Assembly (NCBI RefSeq): GCF_038002765.1
Contig: NZ_JBBODE010000001.1
Coordinates: 1,860,001 to 1,924,000 of the forward strand
DNA: 64,000 nucleotides
DNA from: Peribacillus sp. FSL H8-0477
GTDB taxonomy: Bacteria; Bacillota; Bacilli; Bacillales; DSM-1321
Direction of reading: 5' to 3'
The notes beneath the pieces are model-generated. The model was given only the letters and a program-made list of their open reading frames with translations. It had not been told where the DNA came from and ran no database searches. A program made the position numbers and the translations under genes. This document shows, in pieces, positions 54,023-62,702 of the stretch; positions within the stretch are counted from its first letter, which is position 1, and the number at the start of each line of letters is the position of its first letter.

Positions 54023-54179
54023 TCCACCTCTAATACGGATTATATCCTAACTATAGCACATTAAACTTTGGGGATTTTGACTGCTTCATATATAATTAAA
54101 GGGATCAGCAGTTATTCCCCACATTTTTACATAATCGTTTATATATGAAAGAAAAAAATAATTTAAATGAGGTGTTTTT

Positions 54180-56402
54180 TTGAACGAATCGATTATACAA
54201 AAACTCAGCAGAATGATTACAGGAAAATCAGGCAGATGGATCGTAATTGGTATTTGGATTGCTCTAACTGCTATTCTAACTTTCACCTTACCATCCGTTG
54301 GTGAAAAGGAAGTAAACAAAACAGTTGACCTTCCGAGCGATGCACCTTCTATGCAAGCAGATGAATTGGTAGAAAAAGAATTTCCCAACTCATCTGGTGT
54401 ACCGGCTCTGCTCACATGGCACCGCGAAGGTGGTTTAGCAGATGAAGATTTGGCGGCTGTTCAAGCATTAAATGCAGAACTTACAAAAAACCCGCTGCCT
54501 AACCAATCGTTTCTTCCTCCTATAGACCAAGTACCGCTTCCAGCTCTTAAAGAGTTCGTTTCGGAGGATGGGACTACACTTGTTCAAACCATCTTTTTTG
54601 CCGAAGATGCAGGAGCTGAAGAACTGAAGGAAAATTTAAATGAAATTCAAGCAATCGTAAAGAAACAAGGGATCGGCAATCCGTTTAAAGAGGATATCAA
54701 TTCAAGCGAACTCTCAATTCGTGCAACCGGCCCTGTCGGCATTTCTGTCGATGCAACCGGCCTATTTAAAGGTGCTGACGTAACGTTATTAATTGGAACT
54801 GTGTTATTAGTTCTTGTTCTATTATTACTTATCTATCGTTCTCCCCTGCTTGCCATTATTCCGTTAATCGGGGTCGGCTTTGCCTACCTGGTGACCAGTC
54901 CAATTCTTGGGTTTATGGCGGATAAGGGCTGGATAACTGTAGATGCCCAATCTATTTCAATTATGACCGTGCTCCTATTCGGAGCAGGAACGGATTATTG
55001 TTTATTCTTAATTTCTCATTACCGGACTGAATTACGAAAAACAGAAAATAAACGCAAAGCACTGATGCACGCCTTTACTGATTCTTCTGGCGCCATAGCG
55101 ATGAGCGGCTTAACAATTGTTATATCTCTGCTGACTCTATTAGTTGCTGAATATGGGGCATATACCCGTTTTGCTGTTCCATTTAGTTTATCAATCTTTA
55201 TTATGGGCATAGCTGCCTTAACCTTGGTCCCTGCTATACTAGCTGTTTTTGGCCGGGCTTCCTTTTTCCCAATCATCCCGCGTACACCTGAAATGGAAAA
55301 GGAACGGGCTCAAAAAACGGGGAAACCGGTTAAACGTCAGAAGAAAGCGAACAAGATCGGAAATAAAATTGGCAATTTAGTCATTAAAAAGCCCTGGACA
55401 GTCGTCATCATCTCCGTTGTTATCTTTGGGATTCTAGGGGCTTATTCTACACAAGTTAAATATACCTATGACATCCTCTCTTCTTTCCCAGAAGATATGG
55501 ATTCTCGTGAAGGCTTTGCCGTCATTTCTGACGCCTATTCACCAGGGGAACTAGCTCCTGCAAAAATAGTCATTGATACAGAAGGAAAAGATATTCCGCT
55601 TACGGATGCCTTAAAAGAAATCGATATTGTTGAAACCGTCAGCGACCCTGAAGAAGGGGCAATAAATAAAAATTTGAAAGCTTATACGGTCAAGTTTTCA
55701 ATCAATCCATATTCTTTAGAAGCAATGGATAACATTCCTGCTCTAAAAACCGCAGCCGAATCAGCCTTAACAGATGCTGATGTAAAAAAAGCATCAGATA
55801 AAGTCTGGATCAGCGGACAAACAGCCACACAGCATGACAACCAAGTAACGAGTGACAAGGATCGCACTATCATCATTCCGCTAATTGTTATTTTAATTGC
55901 GCTGCTGCTATTAGCTTATTTACGATCCATCACTGCGATGATTTATTTGATGGGTACAGTCATCTTGTCTTATACTGCCGCACTTGGTCTTGGGTGGTTT
56001 ATCCTCCATAATTTCATGGGTGTCGAGGCGATACAAGGAGCCATCCCGCTTTACGCATTCGTCTTCCTTGTTGCACTTGGTGAAGATTATAATATCTTCA
56101 TGGTCTCAAGTATTTGGAAGAAGAAAAAGAGCATGCCAATTAAACAAGCGATCAAAGAAGGTGTTAGTGAAACGAGCGGTGTGATTACATCCGCAGGTAT
56201 CATCTTAGCCGCTACCTTCGCAGTCTTAACGACGGTCCCTATCCAGGTTCTCGTTCAATTCGGACTTATTACGTCAATTGGTGTCTTGATGGATACATTT
56301 ATTGTTCGTCCGTTCCTAGTCCCAGCGATTACCGCACTACTCGGCCGTTATGCCTTTTGGCCAAGTAAGGCAAAATTGTATGAAGGTGAAAAAGAAAATT
56401 AA
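54180..56402 (+). CDS. MMPL-family RND-type transporter (YdfJ-like)
   Basis: A 740-aa membrane protein with the MMPL layout: one helix near 20-38, an outside domain, five helices (about 195-350), a cytoplasmic loop rich in lysine, a seventh helix near 400, a second outside domain, and five more helices (about 560-720). G-A-G-T-D-Y-C-L-F and A-L-G-E-D-Y-N-I-F are the paired motifs expected to carry the proton-relay acidic residues. Likely exports lipids or drugs. It starts with TTG behind GAGGTG and has its own terminator. No TetR-type regulator gene is adjacent. Confidence 0.92.
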   Translation: MNESIIQKLSRMITGKSGRWIVIGIWIALTAILTFTLPSVGEKEVNKTVDLPSDAPSMQADELVEKEFPNSSGVPALLTWHREGGLADEDLAAVQALNAELTKNPLPNQSFLPPIDQVPLPALKEFVSEDGTTLVQTIFFAEDAGAEELKENLNEIQAIVKKQGIGNPFKEDINSSELSIRATGPVGISVDATGLFKGADVTLLIGTVLLVLVLLLLIYRSPLLAIIPLIGVGFAYLVTSPILGFMADKGWITVDAQSISIMTVLLFGAGTDYCLFLISHYRTELRKTENKRKALMHAFTDSSGAIAMSGLTIVISLLTLLVAEYGAYTRFAVPFSLSIFIMGIAALTLVPAILAVFGRASFFPIIPRTPEMEKERAQKTGKPVKRQKKANKIGNKIGNLVIKKPWTVVIISVVIFGILGAYSTQVKYTYDILSSFPEDMDSREGFAVISDAYSPGELAPAKIVIDTEGKDIPLTDALKEIDIVETVSDPEEGAINKNLKAYTVKFSINPYSLEAMDNIPALKTAAESALTDADVKKASDKVWISGQTATQHDNQVTSDKDRTIIIPLIVILIALLLLAYLRSITAMIYLMGTVILSYTAALGLGWFILHNFMGVEAIQGAIPLYAFVFLVALGEDYNIFMVSSIWKKKKSMPIKQAIKEGVSETSGVITSAGIILAATFAVLTTVPIQVLVQFGLITSIGVLMDTFIVRPFLVPAITALLGRYAFWPSKAKLYEGEKEN

Positions 56403-56407
56403 CCAAA

Positions 56408-56447
56408 AAAAGTCTTTAGTCACTATGGTGATTAAAGACTTTTTTTT
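56408..56447 (+). terminator. Terminator of the MMPL gene
   Basis: A 12-bp stem with one G-U pair (56411-56422 with 56429-56440) and a run of seven T. Confidence 0.88.
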
Positions 56448-56476
56448 GCATATACTCTTAAAATGAAATTCCTTAT

Positions 56477-56526
56477 CTACTTACTAAAAATAAGTAGTTG
56501 ACTTTTAATTAACGATTACATATACT
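56477..56526 (+). promoter_or_regulatory. Promoter and candidate operator of the YceI gene
   Basis: TTGACT (56498-56503), a 17-bp spacer and TATACT (56521-56526) form a strong SigA promoter. Directly against the -35 box lies an inverted repeat, CTACTTA-N7-TAAGTAG (56477-56497), placed as expected for a repressor or activator dimer. Confidence 0.65.
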
Positions 56527-56596
56527 TACATTATAAACATTTATCTCGGAGTAAATATATTTTATTTCAAGATAATAATTTTTGGGAGGAATATAC

Positions 56597-57127
56597 ATGA
56601 CAATAGAAAAATGGGTAATAGACGCAGATCATAGTTTAGTTGAATTTTCAGTGAAACATATGATGATTGCAAAGGTACGTGGGAACTTTGAGAACTTTGA
56701 TGCAAACATTACAGCTGATTCTTCTGATTTAACGACAGCGGCTATTGAATTTACCATTGATACGGCAAGTATCCATACGAAAAATGAGGACCGTGATAAT
56801 CATCTTCGTGCAGCAGATTTCTTTGATGTTGAATCCTATCCAAACATAACATTCAAAGCTACAGAGATTACTAAAGTAAGCGGCGATGACTATAAAGTAA
56901 GCGGCGATGTGACAATTAAAGATATCACTCGTCCTGAAACATTCGAGGTAACATTCGAAGGTGAAGGAAAAGATCCTTGGGGTAATACCAAAGCAGGCTT
57001 CAGCGCCAAAACAAAAATTAACCGCAGCGATTATGGATTGACGTACAATGCAGCATTAGAAACTGGCGGCGTTCTGATCGGTGATCAAATAACGATTAAC
57101 ATTGAGCTTGAAGCATCAAAAGGATAA
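56597..57127 (+). CDS. YceI-family lipid-binding protein
   Basis: A 176-aa lipocalin-like protein of the YceI family, which binds polyisoprenoids or similar amphiphiles. It starts W-V-I-D-A-D-H-S-L-V-E-F-S-V-K-H-M and ends with G-V-L-I-G-D-Q-I-T-I-N-I-E-L-E, both typical. There is no signal peptide, so it is cytosolic here. I start at 56597 behind GGGAGG; an in-frame ATG is not present earlier with a site. It is a single-gene unit. Confidence 0.92.
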   Translation: MTIEKWVIDADHSLVEFSVKHMMIAKVRGNFENFDANITADSSDLTTAAIEFTIDTASIHTKNEDRDNHLRAADFFDVESYPNITFKATEITKVSGDDYKVSGDVTIKDITRPETFEVTFEGEGKDPWGNTKAGFSAKTKINRSDYGLTYNAALETGGVLIGDQITINIELEASKG

Positions 57128-57137
57128 TGATAGAGAT

Positions 57138-57169
57138 GGCGGATGGACTAATGTTCATCCGCCTTTTTT
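57138..57169 (+). terminator. Terminator of the YceI gene
   Basis: An 8-bp perfect GC-rich stem (57138-57145 with 57156-57163) and six T. Confidence 0.88.
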
Positions 57170-57285
57170 ATTTTTCCCTGCTTTTTCAGGAAAAATGATT
57201 AAATATACCTAAAAATATTTTTTCTATCGTCAAAAAATAGAAGGAATTTCAATTTTTTGTCAGAATATATAAGGAATACAAACAT

Positions 57286-57303
57286 AATGAATCATGATTC
57301 ATT
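57286..57303. promoter_or_regulatory. 18-bp perfect palindrome upstream of the YhgE/Pip gene
   Basis: AATGAATCATGATTCATT is perfectly symmetric and lies 33 bp before the start codon. Its form fits a TetR-family operator, and yhgE genes are often next to TetR regulators; none is in the window, so the regulator would be unlinked. Confidence 0.55.
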
Positions 57304-57335
57304 TATATTTGTAATCATAACAAAGGGGGAAAAAT

Positions 57336-59888
57336 ATGAATTCTTCGCAATCAGAAATGGGAGGATTTGCTGGCAGACGAGGTTGGATTATTGCAGTCAT
57401 AGCCATTCTTTTAGTGCCGTTTGTATATGCGGCCCTTATCCTCACTGCTAAATGGGGACCATACGATAACCTAGCAAATCTTCCTGTTGCAGTCGTCAAT
57501 CAAGATGAAGGTGGAATGTCCGGGGGAGAACCAATTAATGTTGGAAATGACTTAATTGCTGAGTTAAAAAGCAATAATAGTCTTGGCTTTGAATTTGTCG
57601 ATTCTGAAAAAGCCGAAAAAGGATTAAAAGATCTTAAATATTATATGGTCATTGAAGTACCAAAAGACTTTTCACAGAAAGTGACGACTGTTCTCGATGC
57701 AAATCCACAAAAGCCAGAATTAAAGTATACTCAAAATGAAGGCTTACATTTTATGGCCGCACAAGTGACTAAAACAGCTACAGAGAGAATTCAAACACAA
57801 TTAGCAAATAAAGTAACGGCTACTTATACAAAGAGTCTGCTTACTCAGCTATCTGAAATTGCAAGCGGTTTCAATTCTGGAGCAGACGGTTCCGGACAAA
57901 TTAATTCAGGTGCTACTGAGTTGAAAAATGGAACAGATCAAATTCTTACTTCACTTAACGAAAAAGCTCCGGACATTGCCAAATTGGCAGATGGGTCAAA
58001 AGAATTAAAAGCTGGAACAAATGAACTTTATTCTTCGTTAACTAGTAAACAAGGTGACATTTCTAAATTAGCTGCCGGCGCTGGAGAAGTCGATGCAGGC
58101 GCAAATACGCTGTTATCTTCTTTAAAAGCGAAGTCAGGTGATATTTCAAAACTAGCAGCTGGTACGCAAACATTAGAAGACGGTTCGACTCAACTTCTAT
58201 CTTCATTGAAAAATGGCTCTGGCAATATCGGTAAACTAGCGGCTGGTGCCAAGGACCTAGATAATGGAGCTAAACAACTAGCTGCTGGCACGAGAGAAGT
58301 TTCTGCAGGCGCTTCAACACTTGAAGCGGGATCTGCACAAGTACTGACCGGCTTAAAAACGGCACAAGCTGGAAGTAAAACACTAGATGGCGGATTAGCT
58401 CAACTGACACCTGGCAGTAAACAGGTAGCAGATGGTGCCGCAACCGTGAATGGAGCTGTAAAACAGCTAGCACCAGGAGCTGCACAAGTGGCCGCAGGGT
58501 TAGAACAACTTGTAGGAGCGTTGGCGGCACAAATTCCTGGGTTTGACAAACGAGCAGATGTTCAGACCCTTGTTGCCGGCAGTAAACAAGTTGCTGGTGG
58601 ATTAAATCAATTAGCAGATAGCACACCTACTTTAAGTGCTGGTGCAAAATCTGTTTCAGATGGCTTGGCTCAAGCTGCACCAGGTGCCAAGCAGTTAGCT
58701 GGCGGCATTGACCAATTAGTAACCGGTCAAACATCCTTAAATGCCGGCGTAAAGAAGTTATCTGACGGTATTTCAAGCTTATCTACAGGGGCAAGTTCAC
58801 TATCCGCAGGATCAGCTGCCTTGGCAGCAGGAAATGAAACGGTGAATCAATCATGGGGCACGCTAACCGATTCTGTATCTAAAATCAAAGGCGGAATCTC
58901 CACTGTCAATCAAGGTAACCATACCGTTGAAAGCGGATGGAAAACGATGACGAATGGTGTAACGACCCTTACTGGCGGAACGAAACAAGTAGCTGCCGGT
59001 AATCAAACCGTTAAAAGCGGATGGAATCAACTAACAGTTGGCGCAGACAAGTTAAATAACGGCGCAACTCAAATTAGTGATGGAACCTCCACCGTCCGAA
59101 CCGGCTGGGGTACACTAACAGATGGTGTCACACAAGTAGATGATGGCATTGGTAAAATTGAAAGCGGCAGTAAAGAACTTACGGCCGGCCTATCCAGCGG
59201 AGCTGAAAAAACAGGTGCTATCTCCGTATCGGATAAAAATATTCAACAATTTGCAGCACCAGTTGAACTGAGTGGACAAATCATTAATCCATTCAAAGGT
59301 TATCGTTATGCAAATGCACCTTACGTCTTATCTCTTGCTTTATTTGTCGGAGTACTGCTTATGAGTCTACTATTCGATTTGAGAAAACCATATGACGCAG
59401 CGGTTTCATCATTGAGATGGTATGCAGGGAAATTTGGAACGATGGCATTATTTGCAACCGCTCAAGCGTTACTCGTTTCAATCCTAGCCGCCTTCTTAGT
59501 TAAATCAACTTTTGGAAACGGTTTCAGTTTAGTTGTATTCTCTATTTTTGTCAGCTTAGTATTCCTAACAATCGTATTTGCACTTACCGTACTAGCTGGT
59601 AATATCGGTCGCTTCCTTGCATTTGTTTTCCTTGTTCTGCAAATGTCTACAACAGGAGCAAGTTTACCAGTACAGATGCTTCCAGAAGGATTACACACAT
59701 TAAGCAATTACTTACCACTAACGTACTCAATCAACGGCTTTAAAGCAGTAATCACCTTAGACAATTACAGCTCACTATGGTCGAGTGTCTTCGCTTTATT
59801 TATTTTCCTTGCTGTATTCTTAATTATAGCAAGTATCGTTGTCATGATTAAGGCAAGCTCTTCCTCCCGTCCAAGTACGGTCGAGTAA
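57336..59888 (+). CDS. YhgE/Pip-family membrane protein with long repeat stalk
   Basis: An 850-aa protein. One helix lies near residues 15-36, followed by an outside domain (about 37-165), a long stalk (about 170-640) of repeats with glycine and leucine at regular positions, and four to five C-terminal helices (about 655-840) of the ABC-2/YhgE type. The stalk has two repeat kinds: L-S-S-L-K-x-x-x-G-D-I-S-K-L-A-A-G early, and a later W-G-T-L-T-D-G/W-x-x-M-T-N-G kind. Related Pip proteins are phage receptors and secretion-associated (EsaA-like) proteins. AAAGGGGGAAA precedes the ATG. Confidence 0.9.
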   Translation: MNSSQSEMGGFAGRRGWIIAVIAILLVPFVYAALILTAKWGPYDNLANLPVAVVNQDEGGMSGGEPINVGNDLIAELKSNNSLGFEFVDSEKAEKGLKDLKYYMVIEVPKDFSQKVTTVLDANPQKPELKYTQNEGLHFMAAQVTKTATERIQTQLANKVTATYTKSLLTQLSEIASGFNSGADGSGQINSGATELKNGTDQILTSLNEKAPDIAKLADGSKELKAGTNELYSSLTSKQGDISKLAAGAGEVDAGANTLLSSLKAKSGDISKLAAGTQTLEDGSTQLLSSLKNGSGNIGKLAAGAKDLDNGAKQLAAGTREVSAGASTLEAGSAQVLTGLKTAQAGSKTLDGGLAQLTPGSKQVADGAATVNGAVKQLAPGAAQVAAGLEQLVGALAAQIPGFDKRADVQTLVAGSKQVAGGLNQLADSTPTLSAGAKSVSDGLAQAAPGAKQLAGGIDQLVTGQTSLNAGVKKLSDGISSLSTGASSLSAGSAALAAGNETVNQSWGTLTDSVSKIKGGISTVNQGNHTVESGWKTMTNGVTTLTGGTKQVAAGNQTVKSGWNQLTVGADKLNNGATQISDGTSTVRTGWGTLTDGVTQVDDGIGKIESGSKELTAGLSSGAEKTGAISVSDKNIQQFAAPVELSGQIINPFKGYRYANAPYVLSLALFVGVLLMSLLFDLRKPYDAAVSSLRWYAGKFGTMALFATAQALLVSILAAFLVKSTFGNGFSLVVFSIFVSLVFLTIVFALTVLAGNIGRFLAFVFLVLQMSTTGASLPVQMLPEGLHTLSNYLPLTYSINGFKAVITLDNYSSLWSSVFALFIFLAVFLIIASIVVMIKASSSSRPSTVE

Positions 59889-59892
59889 AAAG

Positions 59893-59930
59893 AAAGACCT
59901 TCCTGAGTTTTTATCAGGAAGGTCTTTTAC
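59893..59930. terminator. Terminator between the YhgE gene and pepF
   Basis: A 14-bp perfect stem (59893-59906 with 59914-59927), 7-nt loop; serves two convergent genes. Confidence 0.88.
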
Positions 59931-59938
59931 TTTGTTAC

Positions 59939-61753
59939 TTATTCATAAGAACGTTCAAGCTCATCGACAAGCGATCCAACATAGGCTACAGCCTTCTTAA
60001 CAGCTTCTGGGGTCGACATATCAACACCGGCATGTTTTAGCAGGTCAAGCGGCTTCATTGTCCCTCCTGCACGCAGTACATCAAGCCATCTATCAACAGC
60101 AGGCTTCCCTTCTTCTTGGATCAGTTGTGATACAGCAGTCGATGCAGTCAATCCACATGAGTAAGTGTATGGATATAAGCCCATATAATAATGCGGCTGT
60201 CTCATCCATGTCAAACTCGCCCCCGCGTCTAATTCTACGGCATCTCCCCAAAAATCAGCGAGTACTTCATGATTTACTTCTGAAAGTGTTTTGGCAGTTA
60301 ACGCCTTCCCTTTTTCAGCCATTGTGTATACCCGGCGCTGATACTCTCCCTCTAGTAAATGAGTGACAAAGTTATGATAATACGTACCTAGTAATTGCAT
60401 AACCACCCAGCGTCGCATCTGCTTATCCTCAGTTTTATTAAGTAAATGCTGACCTAATAACAATTCATTCATCGTAGAAGGTGCCTCAATGAAATACATC
60501 GATGGACGCGTATTGCCAATCCGTTGATTTTGATTAGCTAAGTAGAAGTGTCCTGCGTGACCTAGTTCATGTGCTAGGACAAATGCTCCGCGCATGGTGT
60601 TCTGCCACGTAATGAGAATATATGGATGCGCATCATAAGGGCTTGAGCAAAATGCACCCGTCCGCTTGCCCACATTATCCGCCAAATCCACCCAACGTTC
60701 CTTCAATCCTTTTTCCATAATCGCCTTATACTCAGGCCCCATAACACTTAAAGCTTCTAAAATCACTTCACTAGCTTCTTCATAGGTAGTAGAAGGATTA
60801 AATTCCGGATCTAACGGAGCCTTCAAATCACAGTACATCATCTGATCCAGCCCAAGAACCTTTTTCTTTAACTTCGCAAAACGCTGCATGTGCGGGGAAA
60901 GCTCAGTTAGAATTGTATCCAACTGATTATTATACATGTCCAGACTAACCTGCTGCGGATCAAGGAGCATCTCCGTAATCGAATCATACTTACGCAGCTT
61001 TGAAAGGGCCGCCTGCTTCGCCACCTCTGTTGAATAAACCTGGGCAAAGGTATTCTTATATTGTTCAAGTGTACCAACAAAGGACTCGTAAGCTTTCCTC
61101 CGTACAGTCGTATTAGGCGAAAACTCATAACGATCCTCATATAGAGCCGCTGATACAGATAGTTGATTCCCTTCTTCATCTTCAATAGACGCAAACTGCA
61201 TATCCGCAGTTTTACTAGTTCCATAGATTTTATAGGGAGCATCAAGGACTTCACCCAGTGAAGCCAACACCTCTTCTGACTCCGCAGACAAGCGATGCGG
61301 TTTCGTCTCTAACAACTTAATCAAATTTTGCTGAAAAGGCACAAGCTCGCTTTCTTCAGCTATGTATTGTTCAACCGTTCCATCAGGCAGTTCAAGAATC
61401 TCCGAATTAATAAACGATAGACCTGCATAGACCTTTGTAGCAAGGGAAGAATACACCGCACTGTCCGATTGATTCACAAAACTAGTACCATCGCCCGCTT
61501 CCAATAACGAAACATATGTACCAGCTTTCCCAAGTCTAATATAAAGCTGTTCCCGAAGAAGTAAACATTCCAAAAGAACACTCGCCCCATTTGGAAACTT
61601 CCCCTTAAACCTCGCAAATTCCGGCAACTGCTTCTCAATCACCGCTAACTCCGTCTCCCATGCTTCCTTCGTAACAAATAAATCAGTCAAATTCCACGTT
61701 AACTCCACAGGCACTTCATCACGCACAAGTCTTTTCTCAATCGTCTTTTCCAT
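59939..61753 (-). CDS. pepF: Oligoendopeptidase F (M3B)
   Basis: A 604-aa zinc peptidase that hydrolyses peptides of about 7-17 residues in the cytosol. The zinc motif is H-E-L-G-H (A-H-E-L-G-H-A-G-H-F) near residue 390, with the third ligand glutamate in F-I-E-A-P-S-T-M-N-E about 25 residues later. Length is normal for the family. Upstream of it is nearly 1 kb without genes. No operon partner. Confidence 0.96.
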   Translation of the reverse strand: MEKTIEKRLVRDEVPVELTWNLTDLFVTKEAWETELAVIEKQLPEFARFKGKFPNGASVLLECLLLREQLYIRLGKAGTYVSLLEAGDGTSFVNQSDSAVYSSLATKVYAGLSFINSEILELPDGTVEQYIAEESELVPFQQNLIKLLETKPHRLSAESEEVLASLGEVLDAPYKIYGTSKTADMQFASIEDEEGNQLSVSAALYEDRYEFSPNTTVRRKAYESFVGTLEQYKNTFAQVYSTEVAKQAALSKLRKYDSITEMLLDPQQVSLDMYNNQLDTILTELSPHMQRFAKLKKKVLGLDQMMYCDLKAPLDPEFNPSTTYEEASEVILEALSVMGPEYKAIMEKGLKERWVDLADNVGKRTGAFCSSPYDAHPYILITWQNTMRGAFVLAHELGHAGHFYLANQNQRIGNTRPSMYFIEAPSTMNELLLGQHLLNKTEDKQMRRWVVMQLLGTYYHNFVTHLLEGEYQRRVYTMAEKGKALTAKTLSEVNHEVLADFWGDAVELDAGASLTWMRQPHYYMGLYPYTYSCGLTASTAVSQLIQEEGKPAVDRWLDVLRAGGTMKPLDLLKHAGVDMSTPEAVKKAVAYVGSLVDELERSYE

Positions 61754-61848
61754 ACACTAATCTCCCTCTATTACTATCTATTTTTTCCAATCCTATCTAC
61801 TATATTATATTTTTTGAAGATTATGTCAATGAGGATTATGAGATGAAA

Positions 61849-62640
61849 GAGCCCAGGTTACACTCGTTCACCGGCAGGATCCACCCACTTTATACGTAGG
61901 GGAAGAATGTTTTGGAGTTACGGCCGGATGTGTCTTTCAGTTGAGCCACATCCATATAATTTGGGCAGCTGCCTGCCAAAAATCCTCTCAGTTCAGCTGG
62001 TTTTCTCCAGAATGAGTAATTAACATACGAAATGACTTTGGTATCCAACTAAAATAGAGCAGATTACACTTTTTCAAAAAACCGTTCAATCGGAGATATC
62101 GCGAGGGACGAATCTTTAGCAGTTTGGGCTGAATGTTAGGAAGTTTGGGCCGAATGTTTATTCATATGGGCCGAATAAATCGGGTTTTGGGCCGAATGTG
62201 TCACCATATTAGCTCCATCCAATAGATTCGGTCAGCCTCCTGCCCAGCAGCCAACTTATTTCAATGTGTTTTGCCAAAAAGGGTCTATTAAATACGAAAA
62301 GGCTTTGAAATTTTAGATGAAATAGAGCAGGGTACACCTTTTCATAAACCCATCCGTTCAGCTATTCTCCATTTCTAAGTGTAGGGAAGAATATCAACGA
62401 GTTGCAGAATGGGAGATTAAATTGAGATCTATCCAGTAGATACGGGCAGCTGGCAGCCAAGCAGCCAACCTATTTCAACGTGTTTTCTCAAAATGCATCT
62501 ATACATACAAAAGGCTTTAAATAGAGCAGGTTACACTTTTTCATAAACCAGTACAACAGGATCCACCCATATTACACGTAGGAGCAGAACTTTTCTGAGT
62601 TACTGCCGAATGTGTATTCATATCAAGCTTATTTCATCAG
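61849..62640 (+). repeat. Degenerate tandem of about 200-270-bp intergenic modules
   Basis: Four related segments begin with GAGC-(A)GGTTACAC or close variants (about 61849, 62056, 62325 and 62525). Each continues with 21-bp units, then in most a GGGCAGCTG-C-CAGC-type block, a TTATTTCAA-GTGTTTT block and AAAAGGCTTT before the next module. I see no convincing gene in this 949-bp gap between pepF and minJ. The modules are clearly related but diverged, with spacing 207, 269 and 200 bp. Confidence 0.7.
62105..62209 (+). repeat. Five-unit array with exact 21-bp period (GGGCCGAAT)
   Basis: GGGACGAAT (62105), GGGCTGAAT (62126), GGGCCGAAT (62147), GGGCCGAAT (62168) and GGGCCGAAT (62189) are each 21 bp apart; the units end in TTT or TAT. 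It is the same family as at 11.55 kb, opposite in strand. Pairs at the same 21-bp spacing also occur at 61900/61921 and 62582/62603 in the other modules. Confidence 0.88.
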
Positions 62641-62671
62641 GTTTTTCCCCAAATTCCCTTAATAAGAAATA

Positions 62672-62700
62672 AAAAGAAGAGGCTTTAAAAGCCTCTTCTT
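62672..62700 (-). terminator. minJ terminator
   Basis: A near-perfect palindromic stem of about 12 bp (AAGAAGAGGC with GCCTCTTCTT) and T-rich minus-strand tail, directly after the minJ stop. Confidence 0.85.
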
Positions 62701-62702
62701 CA

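Noticed and set aside
61754..62702. CRISPR array
   Set aside because: The conserved cores are only 9 bp with filler of about 12 bp, and no cas gene is present; dimensions do not fit CRISPR.
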